From: Planctomycetota bacterium
GTDB lineage: Bacteria; Planctomycetota; Phycisphaerae; Phycisphaerales; UBA1924
Length of the DNA: 64,000 nt
Direction of reading: 5' to 3'
NCBI GenBank assembly: GCA_018968885.1
Contig: JAGWZK010000003.1
Coordinates: 124,001 to 188,000 of the forward strand
The notes beneath the pieces are model-generated. The model ran no database searches, was not told where the DNA came from, and saw only the letters and a program-made list of their open reading frames with translations. The first letter of the stretch is position 1. Every line of letters begins with the position of its first letter. Positions 8,713 to 17,256 of this stretch are shown here, in pieces. A program made the position numbers and the translations under genes.

Positions 8713-9660
8713 ATGGTGGTGAGAATTGACGTGAGCAAGCGCGATGCCCCGCACATTCCGGTCATGATGGAGCAGGTTCTGAGCGTGCTTGCGCCAAAGG
8801 CCGGGCAGACGATCGTCGATTGCACGTTGGGATTGGGTGGGCACACCGGGGCGATGCTGCCGCGGGTTCACCCCGGCGGACGGCTGATCGGCATCGACAT
8901 GGATTCATCCAATCTGGCGCTGGCGCGTGAGTACCTGACGTGGGTCGGCGGGAAGTTTGATCTCTTTCACAACAACTTTGCCGCGCTGCCGACGGTGCTG
9001 ATCCAGGCCGGGGTTGAAGATGGCCGCGTCGACGGCATCCTCGCTGATGTTGGTGTCGCCAGCACGCAGATCGATGACGCGGCACGCGGATTCTCATATC
9101 GCCGCCCCGGACCACTCGACATGCGCATGGACCCGACACGAGGCCGGCCAGCGTCGGTGCTGGTGAACACCATGAAGCAGGACGAACTGGAAGCCGCGTT
9201 TTTGGAACTCGGTGACGAGACGGACGCGCCGCAGATCGCCAAACTGATTGTCGAACGGCGCGCCCAGAAGCCCATCACGACGACCGAGGAACTCACCGCG
9301 ATCGTGTGCGAAGCACGAGACTTCACTCTGGAGCGAGCACTGGGCGCGAAACTCCACCCGGCGGCACGAACGTTTCAGGCGATTCGCCTGCTGGTGAATC
9401 GGGAGTTGGCGAATCTGGAACGCCTGCTGGCAGTGTTGCCTCAATCGCTGAAACCAGGCGGTGTCGCCGCGATCATCAGCTTTCACAGTGGGGAAGATCG
9501 ACTCGTCAAGCAATCATTCCGCAATGGTCTCAACGTTGGTATCTATTCAGCCATCAGCGAAGAACCCTTGATTGCCGACGAAGCCGAGATCAAATTCAAT
9601 CCACGCTCACGCTCCGCCAAGTTGCGCTGGGCGCGTCTGGCGGAAAAGTCTGATCCGTAA
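8713..9660 (+). CDS. rsmH: 16S rRNA (cytosine1402-N4)-methyltransferase RsmH
   Basis: SAM-dependent methyltransferase that modifies C1402 in the ribosomal P site. 315 residues, the usual length. The family N-terminus HIPVMMEQVL is followed by the SAM-binding motif VDCTLGLGGHTGAML, the acidic IGIDMD, then ILADVGVASTQIDDAARGFSYR with PLDMRMD, and the C-terminal block IISFHSGEDRLVKQSFR. The ATG at 8713 is used; two GTGs follow directly. It is not in a mraZ-ftsL-ftsI cluster: the next gene is an unrelated membrane protein on the other strand. Confidence 0.97.
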   Translation: MVVRIDVSKRDAPHIPVMMEQVLSVLAPKAGQTIVDCTLGLGGHTGAMLPRVHPGGRLIGIDMDSSNLALAREYLTWVGGKFDLFHNNFAALPTVLIQAGVEDGRVDGILADVGVASTQIDDAARGFSYRRPGPLDMRMDPTRGRPASVLVNTMKQDELEAAFLELGDETDAPQIAKLIVERRAQKPITTTEELTAIVCEARDFTLERALGAKLHPAARTFQAIRLLVNRELANLERLLAVLPQSLKPGGVAAIISFHSGEDRLVKQSFRNGLNVGIYSAISEEPLIADEAEIKFNPRSRSAKLRWARLAEKSDP

Positions 9661-9665
9661 CAGCA

Positions 9666-10235
9666 TCAAGACATCAAGGCAAGCCGCGACGTCATCATTA
9701 GGATCAGCACTGAGAGGGCGATCAGCCCCAGCCCTTCGCCGACGATTCGCCATGCTGGCTTGTGATGAATTGCTCTCTTCTGCTTTCGCCACACGATGAC
9801 GATGAGAAAAGTGGAAAGAAAGATCAGCGAGACCGCCACACCGCGAATCGCTGAGATGGCAAACATGCGCGGGGCAAATCCGACGGCAAGCACCACGCCG
9901 CAGATTCCCAGCAGCCAGAGCCAGGGGTTGATGCGATCCCAGATGGCATAGCGCTGCTGTCGCGCATCACGAGCACCGTTGGCGGTAAGTGGGCGGGGAA
10001 TGATGCAGGCGCATTCAGGACAACGGATCGAGCGTGTGCCGCGGAGTTGATAGCCGCATTGCTCGCAGAGTTGATCGATGATCTCAAACTTGGGTGAGGC
10101 AGTGGCCTCGTGGACATCGATCTTGGTGGTGACGGGAGTAACGAGTGGCAATTCAGGCGCAAGCTCTCGGCTCGGAGCGTCAGGCGACGCCGGAGGCACC
10201 GCTTCCGTGGGCTTGAGCGTTGGCTGAGTTGCCAT
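9666..10235 (-). CDS. Zinc-ribbon membrane protein
   Basis: 189 residues. The Pro-rich N-terminal 50 residues are followed by a zinc ribbon with two pairs of cysteines, CEQCGYQLRG and CPECACIIP (about residues 57-82), then at least three hydrophobic helices (WLLGICGVVLAVGF, GVAVSLIFLSTFLIVIVW, GLIALSVLILMM). It starts 3 bases after the aldehyde dehydrogenase stop on the same strand, so the two are probably one operon. Zinc-ribbon plus multi-helix proteins of this sort are common and uncharacterised in planctomycetes. No function assigned. Confidence 0.75.
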   Translation of the reverse strand: MATQPTLKPTEAVPPASPDAPSRELAPELPLVTPVTTKIDVHEATASPKFEIIDQLCEQCGYQLRGTRSIRCPECACIIPRPLTANGARDARQQRYAIWDRINPWLWLLGICGVVLAVGFAPRMFAISAIRGVAVSLIFLSTFLIVIVWRKQKRAIHHKPAWRIVGEGLGLIALSVLILMMTSRLALMS

Positions 10236-10238
10236 GCT

Positions 10239-11873
10239 TCACTCTCCCTGCACACACACCGGGCGACACCAACGCTCGATGGCACGCGCCCCTACCGCCG
10301 TCGATTGGGGCTGGCTCGTCGCCGGATACGGTCCGCCGTGCACCATCGCCGGGGAAATCTCCACTCCTGTGGGAACTCCATTGACGATCACACGCCCGGC
10401 GCGTGACATCAAGATACTCATGAACGAGACGGGATCAAAGGGTAATTCGCCCAAAGAGGCCTTGCCCCAGAAGACGCTCGCCGTAAGGGTGCCAGCGATG
10501 GTCCGGGCAATTTCCGGAAACTGTGCCTGAGAATCGCACACCACCACCACCGTGGATGGGCCGAAAGTCTCTTCGCGCAGAGGAGCGTGTTCGAGCACAG
10601 CCGCCGCCGTCGCTCGCCAGAGCGCGGCGACAGTCTGGTACGGACCGCGATTGGGAAGGGTGCCAAGACCAGGGGCGTGCGGGTCAGGATCCAGGGGTGG
10701 AGCCAGCCGCGAACGCACAACCAATTTGACATTCGGCAACGCGACCGTGCCCATCAGTCGCCGGTGATACGCCTCGCGAATCCGCAGGGACAGCATGGTG
10801 AGAGACCCCTCACCGGCGAAATTGATCGACATGCGCGACAGAAACGCGTCGGCTGCCGGGCCCTGTTCGATCACGATCAGCCCCGGCTTGGTGCATTGCT
10901 GACCTGATGAACCCAGCACGGAACGCGAGAGCTGGTTGGCGATCTCTTCACCACGCTCCTGCAGGGCAGCGGTCGTAATGAACACTGGATTGACCGACCC
11001 CATCTCCGCAAAGACGCGGACGGGATCAGGGCCAAGCGGCCCCTCGCGCTGCATTGCCAAGCGCGCCAGCGCCATGCCGCCAGCGTGCGAACCGGTGAAC
11101 CCGACCGCGCGAATGGCGTTGTGCGTCACCAGTTCCTTACCGACGGCGGATTCTCGCGCCCCGCCGCCACCTGAATGAAGAAAGCTGAAGATTCCGGCAG
11201 GCATGCCAGTGGCGCGTGCCGCGGCAGTGATGCACTGGGCCACGATTTCACCGGTGCCGGGGTGGCAGGGGTGCCCCTTGACCACGATCGGGCATCCGGC
11301 GGCGAGAGCGCTGCTGGCATCGGTTCCGGCGGTGCTGTAGGCAAGAGGAAAATTCGACGACCCAAAGACCGCGATCGGACCCAATGGCACAAGGTGAGTC
11401 CGCAATCGTGGCCGGGGTGTGGGCTCGCGATCCGGCACTGCGGGGTCATTGAACGTGCGACGCCATTGCCCAGCACGCACCACCGAGGCAAACATGCGGA
11501 GATTCCGCACCGTGCGATCGCGCTCGCTGCTCAACCGAGGCGTCGGGGCCAGCCCGGTTTCCTGCGAGGCGAACTCGAGCAGCGCATCGCCCATGTGTTC
11601 GATACGGGTGGCGATGTCATCGAGAAAATCGCCACGACGTTGATCATCGGCGAGGGCAGGATCTTCCATGGCTTGGGCTGCCGCTATACACGCCGCGTTG
11701 ACATCTTCGGTGGTGGCGTTGTGATACAACTCGGGGAGCTCGCCACCCGTCATGGGGTTAAACGAAGCGAAAGAGTTGACGGCCTCCCCGGCGGCGGAAC
11801 GCGCGCCGGCGATAATGGACAGCCCGGCGGGCGTTGGAGAATTGGTGAATGAAGGGGAGGCGGAGGTACTCAT
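10239..11873 (-). CDS. Aldehyde dehydrogenase, 2-oxoglutarate semialdehyde type
   Basis: NAD(P)-dependent aldehyde dehydrogenase of about 544 residues, starting at the ATG at 11873 (frame open to 11963). The N-terminal NPMTGGELPELYHNA, the cofactor-region VPLGPIAVFGSSNFPLAYS, the active-site Glu in FAEMGSVNPVF, and the catalytic Cys in GSSGQQCTKPGLI match the 2,5-dioxovalerate/alpha-ketoglutarate semialdehyde dehydrogenase group, which finishes non-phosphorylative sugar-acid or hydroxyproline degradation. No other gene of such a pathway is adjacent, so the physiological substrate stays open. It is transcribed divergently from the comM-like gene. Confidence 0.9.
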   Translation of the reverse strand: MSTSASPSFTNSPTPAGLSIIAGARSAAGEAVNSFASFNPMTGGELPELYHNATTEDVNAACIAAAQAMEDPALADDQRRGDFLDDIATRIEHMGDALLEFASQETGLAPTPRLSSERDRTVRNLRMFASVVRAGQWRRTFNDPAVPDREPTPRPRLRTHLVPLGPIAVFGSSNFPLAYSTAGTDASSALAAGCPIVVKGHPCHPGTGEIVAQCITAAARATGMPAGIFSFLHSGGGGARESAVGKELVTHNAIRAVGFTGSHAGGMALARLAMQREGPLGPDPVRVFAEMGSVNPVFITTAALQERGEEIANQLSRSVLGSSGQQCTKPGLIVIEQGPAADAFLSRMSINFAGEGSLTMLSLRIREAYHRRLMGTVALPNVKLVVRSRLAPPLDPDPHAPGLGTLPNRGPYQTVAALWRATAAAVLEHAPLREETFGPSTVVVVCDSQAQFPEIARTIAGTLTASVFWGKASLGELPFDPVSFMSILMSRAGRVIVNGVPTGVEISPAMVHGGPYPATSQPQSTAVGARAIERWCRPVCVQGE

Positions 11874-11949
11874 GCGACCCTGGATCGTTGGCCGCCGACA
11901 GGGGCGAGGGTGTGCGGCACGGGTGATTCTGCCCCGGTAATCTTGGGGC

Positions 11950-13566
11950 GTGATTGCACGCATTCAGTCTTATCTTCTGACCGGGATCGATGCTCAGGGC
12001 TGCGAAATCGAGGTAGCCATCGATCCGACCGATGAGCAGCCGGAAAAGGTTCGCCCTTCGATCGTGGGACTACCGGATTCCGCGGTGAAGGAATCGCTGG
12101 ACCGAGTGCGGGCTGCGCTGACGGCGTGCGGATACAACTTTCCCGGCGGCCGCGTCGTCATCAATCTGGCTCCGGCGGATGTGCGGAAGGAAGGTCCGGT
12201 GTACGACCTGCCGGTGGCTCTGGGGATGCTGTCGTGTTTGGCGATCGTGGGGCGCGAATCCAAGCCCCGCACGGTGGTACCCAAGGAGCTTCAGGACTCT
12301 GCGGCATTTGCCAAGTTGGAAGGGCGCGAGCACACGCCTCACGGACCATTAGACCTGCGCAAGTTCCTGGTCGCAGGCGAATTGGCATTGGATGGTCGCA
12401 TTCGACCGATTAAGGGTGCGATCGCGCTCGCAGCACTGGCCAAGAGCCAGGGGTGCGCTGGGATCATTCTGCCAGCGGAGAACGCGACCGAAGCCGCGAT
12501 CGTCGGTGGTATTGATGTGATCGGTGTGCGCACGCTGACCGAAACGGTGGGCGTGCTCAATGGAGTGATCGAACCGAACGTTGCCCCCGCGCCTGATGCG
12601 CTCAGCATGCTGACCACGGCGGCGCCGCCCATCGATTTTCTCGAGGTGCGTGGTCAGGAGGGTGTGAAACGCGCGATGATGATCGCTGCGGCGGGGTCGC
12701 ACAACCTGCTCATGCTCGGGCCTGCGGGCACGGGCAAGACGATGATGGCCAAGGCCCTGCCGGGCATTCTGCCGCCACTGACTCCTGAAGAAGCGATCGA
12801 CATCACACGGATTTATTCAAGCGCGGGCATGCTTGATCCCGGACAAGGGTTGGTTACGACGCGCCCCGTGCGCACACCTCACCACACGGCGAGCGCTCAG
12901 GCGATCGTGGGTGGCGGTGCGATCCCGCGTCCCGGTGAGATTTCGCTGGCTCATCACGGTGTGCTGTTCCTGGATGAATTGCCAGAGTTCCCGCGTGTGG
13001 TGCTGGAAACCCTGCGGCAGCCCTTGGAAGATCACGTCGTCACCATCGCCCGCGCCAGTGGCAGTCTGAAATTCCCCGCCAGCTTCATGCTCGTCGCGGC
13101 CATGAACCCGACCCCCAAGGGAGACATGGCGACGGATGGGATCAGTAAGGCGGCAATGGAGCGGTACCTTTCCAAGCTCTCCGGCCCACTGCTGGATCGC
13201 ATCGATCTGCACGTGGAAGCGCCCGCCGTGCCGTGGAAAGAACTTTCCAAGGCCCCCACTGGCACGAGCACGAAGGAGATGCGCGAGATTGTGCTCAAGG
13301 CCCGCACCGTGCAGCATACGCGGCAGGGTGTGCTCACCCCCAATGCACGACTCAGCGGCAAGCAACTGGATGTGCTGGCTGTGCTCGATGATGATGCGCG
13401 GACGCTGCTCGGCCAAGCGATGACGGAGATGGGGTTGTCAGCGCGTGCGTATGACAAGATCCGCCGAGTCGCGCGGACGATTGCGGATATGGATGGGTCA
13501 GATCGCGTGGAGATGGCGCATGTGAGCGAGGCCGTGCAGTATCGACTGCTGGACAGGAAGGTGTGA
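11950..13566 (+). CDS. comM: YifB/ComM family Mg-chelatase-like AAA ATPase
   Basis: 538 residues from GTG. The Lon-protease-like N-terminal fold (VGLPDSAVKESLDRVRAAL) leads to the AAA+ core with Walker A MLGPAGTGKTMMAKALPGILPP (positions about 255-270), Walker B GVLFLDELPEF and the C-terminal Mg-chelatase helical domain. In other bacteria ComM is a hexameric helicase that helps branch migration during natural transformation. Compared with typical family members there is an insertion of about 30 residues after GMLSCLAIVG (IVGRESKPRTVVPKELQ region). dprA, also a transformation gene, is elsewhere in this window. Start with only a weak ribosome site. Confidence 0.93.
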   Translation: MIARIQSYLLTGIDAQGCEIEVAIDPTDEQPEKVRPSIVGLPDSAVKESLDRVRAALTACGYNFPGGRVVINLAPADVRKEGPVYDLPVALGMLSCLAIVGRESKPRTVVPKELQDSAAFAKLEGREHTPHGPLDLRKFLVAGELALDGRIRPIKGAIALAALAKSQGCAGIILPAENATEAAIVGGIDVIGVRTLTETVGVLNGVIEPNVAPAPDALSMLTTAAPPIDFLEVRGQEGVKRAMMIAAAGSHNLLMLGPAGTGKTMMAKALPGILPPLTPEEAIDITRIYSSAGMLDPGQGLVTTRPVRTPHHTASAQAIVGGGAIPRPGEISLAHHGVLFLDELPEFPRVVLETLRQPLEDHVVTIARASGSLKFPASFMLVAAMNPTPKGDMATDGISKAAMERYLSKLSGPLLDRIDLHVEAPAVPWKELSKAPTGTSTKEMREIVLKARTVQHTRQGVLTPNARLSGKQLDVLAVLDDDARTLLGQAMTEMGLSARAYDKIRRVARTIADMDGSDRVEMAHVSEAVQYRLLDRKV

Positions 13567-13569
13567 AGT

Positions 13570-13838
13570 ATGCCACGGATTTCTGAGTTTTTCGGCATCA
13601 CGGTGTACATGTACTACGATGACCATGCACCACCTCACTTTCATGCCAAATATGCATGAGGCGAAGCAGTCATAGAGATTGAGACGCATCGCATCATGGC
13701 TGGAGCGCTTTCGCCTCGCGCGCAAGGCCTTGTCACAGAGTGGGCTGCATTGCGCAGAAATGAGTTGCTCGACGCGTGGGCGAAAGCTGAAGAAATGCAG
13801 CCACTTCCGTGGATTGAAGCACTTCCCTGGGATTACTT
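13570..13838 (+). pseudogene. DUF4160 gene broken by an in-frame TGA
   Basis: The frame begins MPRISEFFGITVYMYYDDH and APPHFHAKYA, the signature of DUF4160, then meets TGA at 13657-13659. The same frame continues with the rest of the family (GEAVIEIETHRIMAGALSP, GLVTEWAALRRNELLDAW) to about 13827. Homologues read through here, and a single CGA-to-TGA or GGA-to-TGA change would explain the stop. DUF4160 usually pairs with a DUF2442 gene, and the intact DUF2442 gene follows directly. The restored frame also lacks the normal stop at the end of the family domain. Pseudogene is more likely than recoding: no SECIS-type signal was recognised. Confidence 0.8.
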
Positions 13839-14126
13839 ATGCCTCCACGCATTGCCGAATGTCGAGCAATCGGAAACTACCAACTTTGGCTGCGGTTCTC
13901 GACCGGCCAAACCGGCGAAGTTGATCTTTCGCATCTGGCAGGCAGGGGCGTGTTTGCTTCCTGGCTTCAATCAGGTGTTTTTGAATCAGTGCGCATCGAT
14001 CCCATTTCAGGAACAGTGAGTTGGCCCGGCGGCATAGATCTTGATCCCGATGTGCTTCTGCACAAGATCATCGGTACACCACTTCCTGGCACGCATCCGG
14101 GCACATCCAGCACGTCCGCAGCTTGA
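13839..14126 (+). CDS. DUF2442 domain protein
   Basis: 95 residues, typical DUF2442: a small beta domain with YQLWLRFSTGQTGEVDLSHL and SGTVSWPGGIDLDPDVL. DUF2442 and DUF4160 genes are frequent neighbours, with a suggested toxin-antitoxin-like role that is not established. The ATG lies just after the DUF4160 homology ends, as is usual for the pair. A Ser/Thr-rich tail (GTHPGTSSTSAA) follows the domain. The gene is intact although its partner is interrupted. Confidence 0.85.
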   Translation: MPPRIAECRAIGNYQLWLRFSTGQTGEVDLSHLAGRGVFASWLQSGVFESVRIDPISGTVSWPGGIDLDPDVLLHKIIGTPLPGTHPGTSSTSAA

Positions 14127-14129
14127 CTC

Positions 14130-15224
14130 TCACACAGGTTGTCTCTTGTCGACCTGAACCTGCGTCGGATATGCAAACTCGATTTTCTCCGCAGCAAAAC
14201 GCTCGATCAGCGCCAGCAGGATGTTCTGCTGCACGTCCATAAAGAGGCGATAATCGCTGGATCTGACAAAGAAGACGATTTCGGCATCGACCGAGTATGC
14301 GCCGAGACGGAAGATGTGGCAGCGGTCAAAGCGCACTTGCTCCTGCTTCTCGACGATCTCTTGCACGATCTGGGGAATATGCCGCAGCTTCTCCGGTGGG
14401 CACTCGTACACCACACCCACAGTGAAGGCGACGCGGCGTTCCTCCATCCGCTTGAAATTCTGTATGCGCGCGGCAAGAAGATCGCTGTTACCGAAAATCA
14501 GCTGCTCGCCACTGGTGGCGCGGATGCGCGTCGTCTTGATGCCGATGGTCTCGACTGTTCCCGACTGCGTGCCCACCTGAATGGCATCACCAACCACGAA
14601 TGGTTTATCCAACAGAATGGAGATGCTGGCGAGGAGGTCACCCAGCACGCGCTGCACGGCGAGGGCGACCGCGATGCCGCCGATGCCAAGACCGGTGAGC
14701 ATGGGACCCACCTGCACGCCCAGATTCTCAAGCGCCAGCAGCAGCACAATCACACCCAGCACCAGCATGATGACAAAGCGGAGCACGACCATCGACGTGC
14801 GCAGTGTCGGGTCGGGCTCGCCGTGCTCGGTGCGCGAACGCTCAATCAGCCTCGCAAGGCCGAAATCAACGACCAGGCGGCTGGAGAGGAGCAGTTGCAG
14901 GCCCAGCGCTGTCACCGTGGCGATCTGCAGCACCTTCATGGTGACAGGACCGAAACTCAGGCCATACGAGGCAATGCCGAGCGCCACGACCAGAGTGAGC
15001 CAGAAGCGGACATCCTCGACCAGTTCGACCAGGAGGTCATCCCACTTGGTCGCTGTGGTGGAAGCAATCTTGCGGAGTCGATGCGCGGCGAGGCGCTTCA
15101 CCAACCATACCGCCGCCATGATGGCGACCATGGTGGCAAAGGCAGTCAACCACTCAGCATACGAGTTGTTGAACAACCGATGCGATGCCAGAAAGTCATA
15201 GGCGGATTGCACGGGAGTGGGCAT
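14130..15224 (-). CDS. Mechanosensitive channel, MscS family
   Basis: 364 residues. About four N-terminal hydrophobic helices are followed by the MscS pore helix and beta domain: LTGLGIGGIAVALAVQRVLG (pore/TM3), then LLASISILLDKPFVVGDAIQV, VETIGIKTTRIRATSGEQLIFGN, LLAARIQNFKRM, and the cytoplasmic alpha/beta region. The family opens under membrane tension and releases solutes during hypo-osmotic shock. It ends 3 bases from the DUF2442 stop, convergent with it. Confidence 0.95.
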   Translation of the reverse strand: MPTPVQSAYDFLASHRLFNNSYAEWLTAFATMVAIMAAVWLVKRLAAHRLRKIASTTATKWDDLLVELVEDVRFWLTLVVALGIASYGLSFGPVTMKVLQIATVTALGLQLLLSSRLVVDFGLARLIERSRTEHGEPDPTLRTSMVVLRFVIMLVLGVIVLLLALENLGVQVGPMLTGLGIGGIAVALAVQRVLGDLLASISILLDKPFVVGDAIQVGTQSGTVETIGIKTTRIRATSGEQLIFGNSDLLAARIQNFKRMEERRVAFTVGVVYECPPEKLRHIPQIVQEIVEKQEQVRFDRCHIFRLGAYSVDAEIVFFVRSSDYRLFMDVQQNILLALIERFAAEKIEFAYPTQVQVDKRQPV

Positions 15225-15271
15225 GGAGAGATTGTCGCCACGCCGTGGCCAAGTTCAATTCGGCGCCTCAC

Positions 15272-15691
15272 TCATCGCAGCAGATCCTGCGCTTCCATGC
15301 GATTTCGCTCCGCGGCACGGTAACGCCCCTTGGCGACAAAGAACAACGGAAGCATGACTGCCAAGGCGACGAACCCGATCAGCGATACGGGATACCACAC
15401 GTGGTAGGGCTGCTTGGAAATCAACGCCACCACACCAGTGATGAGCAGTGCTGTCCCCAATACGCCAATCAACAGCAACGCAGGCAGAATGATGCTCTTA
15501 CCTTTTCCCTTGGGAACGAGAATGCCCATCGCGGGGCCGAGCGTCGCACCCAGAAGCCCGACACCGGCTCCGCCAAAAGCGCCGATCAGGGTCCCTTGCT
15601 GAACACTCCACCAGCCCTCTTGGGATGGTGCGGCAGCCGCAGCTTGCAAAGAGAGAACGCTGTCAACCAATCCAGTCATGAGTGCCTGCAT
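15272..15691 (-). CDS. Multi-pass membrane protein paired with a DUF2089 regulator
   Basis: 139 residues from the ATG at 15691, chosen because AAGGAG lies 6 bases upstream; a TTG start at 15709 would overlap that site. At least three hydrophobic segments are visible (GAFGGAGVGLLGATLGPAMG, ILPALLLIGVLGTALLITGVVAL, YPVSLIGFVALAVMLPLFFV) with a basic C-terminus. It follows the DUF2089 gene on the same strand by 36 bases, and pairs of a DUF2089 protein with a membrane protein recur in bacteria. Function unknown. Confidence 0.7.
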   Translation of the reverse strand: MQALMTGLVDSVLSLQAAAAAPSQEGWWSVQQGTLIGAFGGAGVGLLGATLGPAMGILVPKGKGKSIILPALLLIGVLGTALLITGVVALISKQPYHVWYPVSLIGFVALAVMLPLFFVAKGRYRAAERNRMEAQDLLR

Positions 15692-15727
15692 GTCCATCTC
15701 CTTTTCCAAATCGTGCTTTGCGTGATC

Positions 15728-16045
15728 TCAGACCTCGGAATCAGTGGCCGCGACTTTGCGGGCGGTGTCGCGAATCGATCTTGCGGCAGAGGGGGCCAAC
15801 TCGCCCCGCTCCACCATTTGCGCGAGCAAGACGGAGAGGGCATCCGGCGTGCGGCCATCGAGAGCGAGCTTCAGACGCTCGATGATCCGATCCAGCCGCA
15901 GACGGATCGTGGGGTATGACACGCCGTATGACTCGGCGACCTCCTTGAGTGAACCAGACCGCAGCACCAATTCGGTGATGAAGTCCAAGTCCTCAGGAGG
16001 AAGTGAGGCCAGAACGTGCTTAGAGTTTGATGAATCGAAAGCCAT
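15728..16045 (-). CDS. DUF2089-like putative transcription factor
   Basis: 105 residues. An N-terminal sigma-region-4-like helix-turn-helix, LPPEDLDFITELVLRSGSLKEVAESYGVSYPTIRLRLDRIIERL, is followed by a helical tail (LAQMVERGELAPSAARSIRDTA). This is the DUF2089 pattern without the N-terminal zinc part. The sequence upstream of its start has a striking set of inverted repeats (16046-16083), suggesting autoregulation. It is the first gene of a pair with the membrane protein. Confidence 0.85.
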   Translation of the reverse strand: MAFDSSNSKHVLASLPPEDLDFITELVLRSGSLKEVAESYGVSYPTIRLRLDRIIERLKLALDGRTPDALSVLLAQMVERGELAPSAARSIRDTARKVAATDSEV

Positions 16046-16083
16046 CTTGCGTAATCCTAAAGAATGATTACGATTTACGCAAG
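16046..16083. promoter_or_regulatory. Palindromic operator upstream of the DUF2089 gene
   Basis: CTTGCGTAA (16046-16054) and TTACGCAAG (16075-16083) form a perfect inverted repeat. A third half-site GATTACG (16066-16072) is also inverted relative to CGTAATC (16050-16056). It lies directly against the start codon of the regulator (minus strand), where binding would block transcription or translation initiation. Confidence 0.7.
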
Positions 16084-16122
16084 TCTAGTTTCACAATCAG
16101 AAAGAAACGGCCTCAGATTTAT

Positions 16123-17256
16123 TTATCGGACTTTCTCGGCTTTTTTCTCTCTGGTCATCAGTGCACTGATGCCTGCGATGGGATCGAGCCCTTCAAAGAG
16201 GGCCATACGAACGGTGTCGGTGATGGGCATTTCCACCTTGTACTTCGTCGCCAGCTTGCTCACGGCCTTGGTCGTCCAGACACCCTCCACCGTGGCCCCG
16301 GTGCGCTTCAGGTAGTCCTCGAGCTTTTCACCCTTACCCAATGCCTCGCCGCAGGTACGGTTGCGGCCTTCGGGGCTGAAGCAACTGGTTGCCAAGTCGC
16401 CAGCCCCAGCAATTCCAAAGAAGGTGTCTGGGGTCGCTCCCATGGCAGTGCCGAGCCGCACGATCTCGGCCAGGCCCCGGGCCAGAAGCGCACTTTTTGC
16501 GTTATTGCCGGCCTTGAGGCCGTCGATCACGCCTGCCGCGATGGCAATGATGTTCTTGGCGGCACCAGCCAGCTCGACACCCAAGACATCAGAATTTGTG
16601 TACACGCGCATCCATGATGTGGTGAAAAGGTGCTGGACGCGTGCGGCAAAAATCGGATCGTCACTGGCTGCGATCAGGGTGGCCGGGAGACAACGTGCGA
16701 GTTCGGCGGCGATTGTGGGGCCAGAAAGAGCTGCGAGGGGGCGGGGCTTGCCATCGGGGTCGTCGCGGCCAGATTTGGCCAGAACATCAGCGATGATCTG
16801 CGTGGGACGAAGGAGAGTCTTGACCTCGATTCCCTTGGCAACCGAGACCACCCCCACTCCCGGCGGGACGAATTTGGCAATCTTGGTCCAGGCCTGACGG
16901 GTGTGCTGCACCGGGACGGCCGAGACGATCAGGGTTGCCCCTTGCAGGGCCTGAGCCGCGTCAAGGCAGACCAGCACTTCACGTGGCAGAAAGTAACCTG
17001 GTAGGCGAGGGCTGCGGCGGGATTGGGCCAGCGTGGTGAGTTCGTCTTTGTCGCGACCCCACATGGCGACTTCTAACCCTTTGTCCCGCATGTTGTTGCG
17101 CGAGCCATCCGGACCTGGCTCGGGGCTGGTGAGCAGCCCGGCACACACCAAACCCATCTGTCCCGGTCCGATCACGGCGATGCGCTGACGAGGTGCCCCC
17201 CCTTTTTTGGTCGGTGCGGATCGAGAAGCGGGTTCCTTGGTGGGGCGTTTGGCCAT
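16123..17256 (-). CDS. gpsA: NAD(P)-dependent glycerol-3-phosphate dehydrogenase
   Basis: Reduces dihydroxyacetone phosphate to sn-glycerol-3-phosphate for phospholipid synthesis. 377 residues from the ATG at 17256 (frame open to 17439 but the extension looks non-coding). Dinucleotide-binding loop VIGPGQMGLVCAGLL, then LSGPTIAAELARCLPATLIAA, the catalytic-Lys motif LAGAAKNIIAIAAGVIDGL, and FFGIAGAGDLATSCFSPEGRN. Slightly longer than the usual 330 because of an N-terminal Lys/Pro-rich extension and an insertion after the GPGQMG loop. Shares a divergent upstream region with the metal ATPase. Confidence 0.95.
   Translation of the reverse strand: MAKRPTKEPASRSAPTKKGGAPRQRIAVIGPGQMGLVCAGLLTSPEPGPDGSRNNMRDKGLEVAMWGRDKDELTTLAQSRRSPRLPGYFLPREVLVCLDAAQALQGATLIVSAVPVQHTRQAWTKIAKFVPPGVGVVSVAKGIEVKTLLRPTQIIADVLAKSGRDDPDGKPRPLAALSGPTIAAELARCLPATLIAASDDPIFAARVQHLFTTSWMRVYTNSDVLGVELAGAAKNIIAIAAGVIDGLKAGNNAKSALLARGLAEIVRLGTAMGATPDTFFGIAGAGDLATSCFSPEGRNRTCGEALGKGEKLEDYLKRTGATVEGVWTTKAVSKLATKYKVEMPITDTVRMALFEGLDPIAGISALMTREKKAEKVR

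Noticed and set aside
13657-13659. TGA in the DUF4160 frame as selenocysteine
   Set aside because: No SECIS-like hairpin recognised just downstream; the residue is not expected to be Cys or Sec in this family.
14139-15323. 394-codon frame opposite the MscS gene
   Set aside because: Charged His/Glu-rich shadow with no ribosome site; MscS on the other strand is certain.
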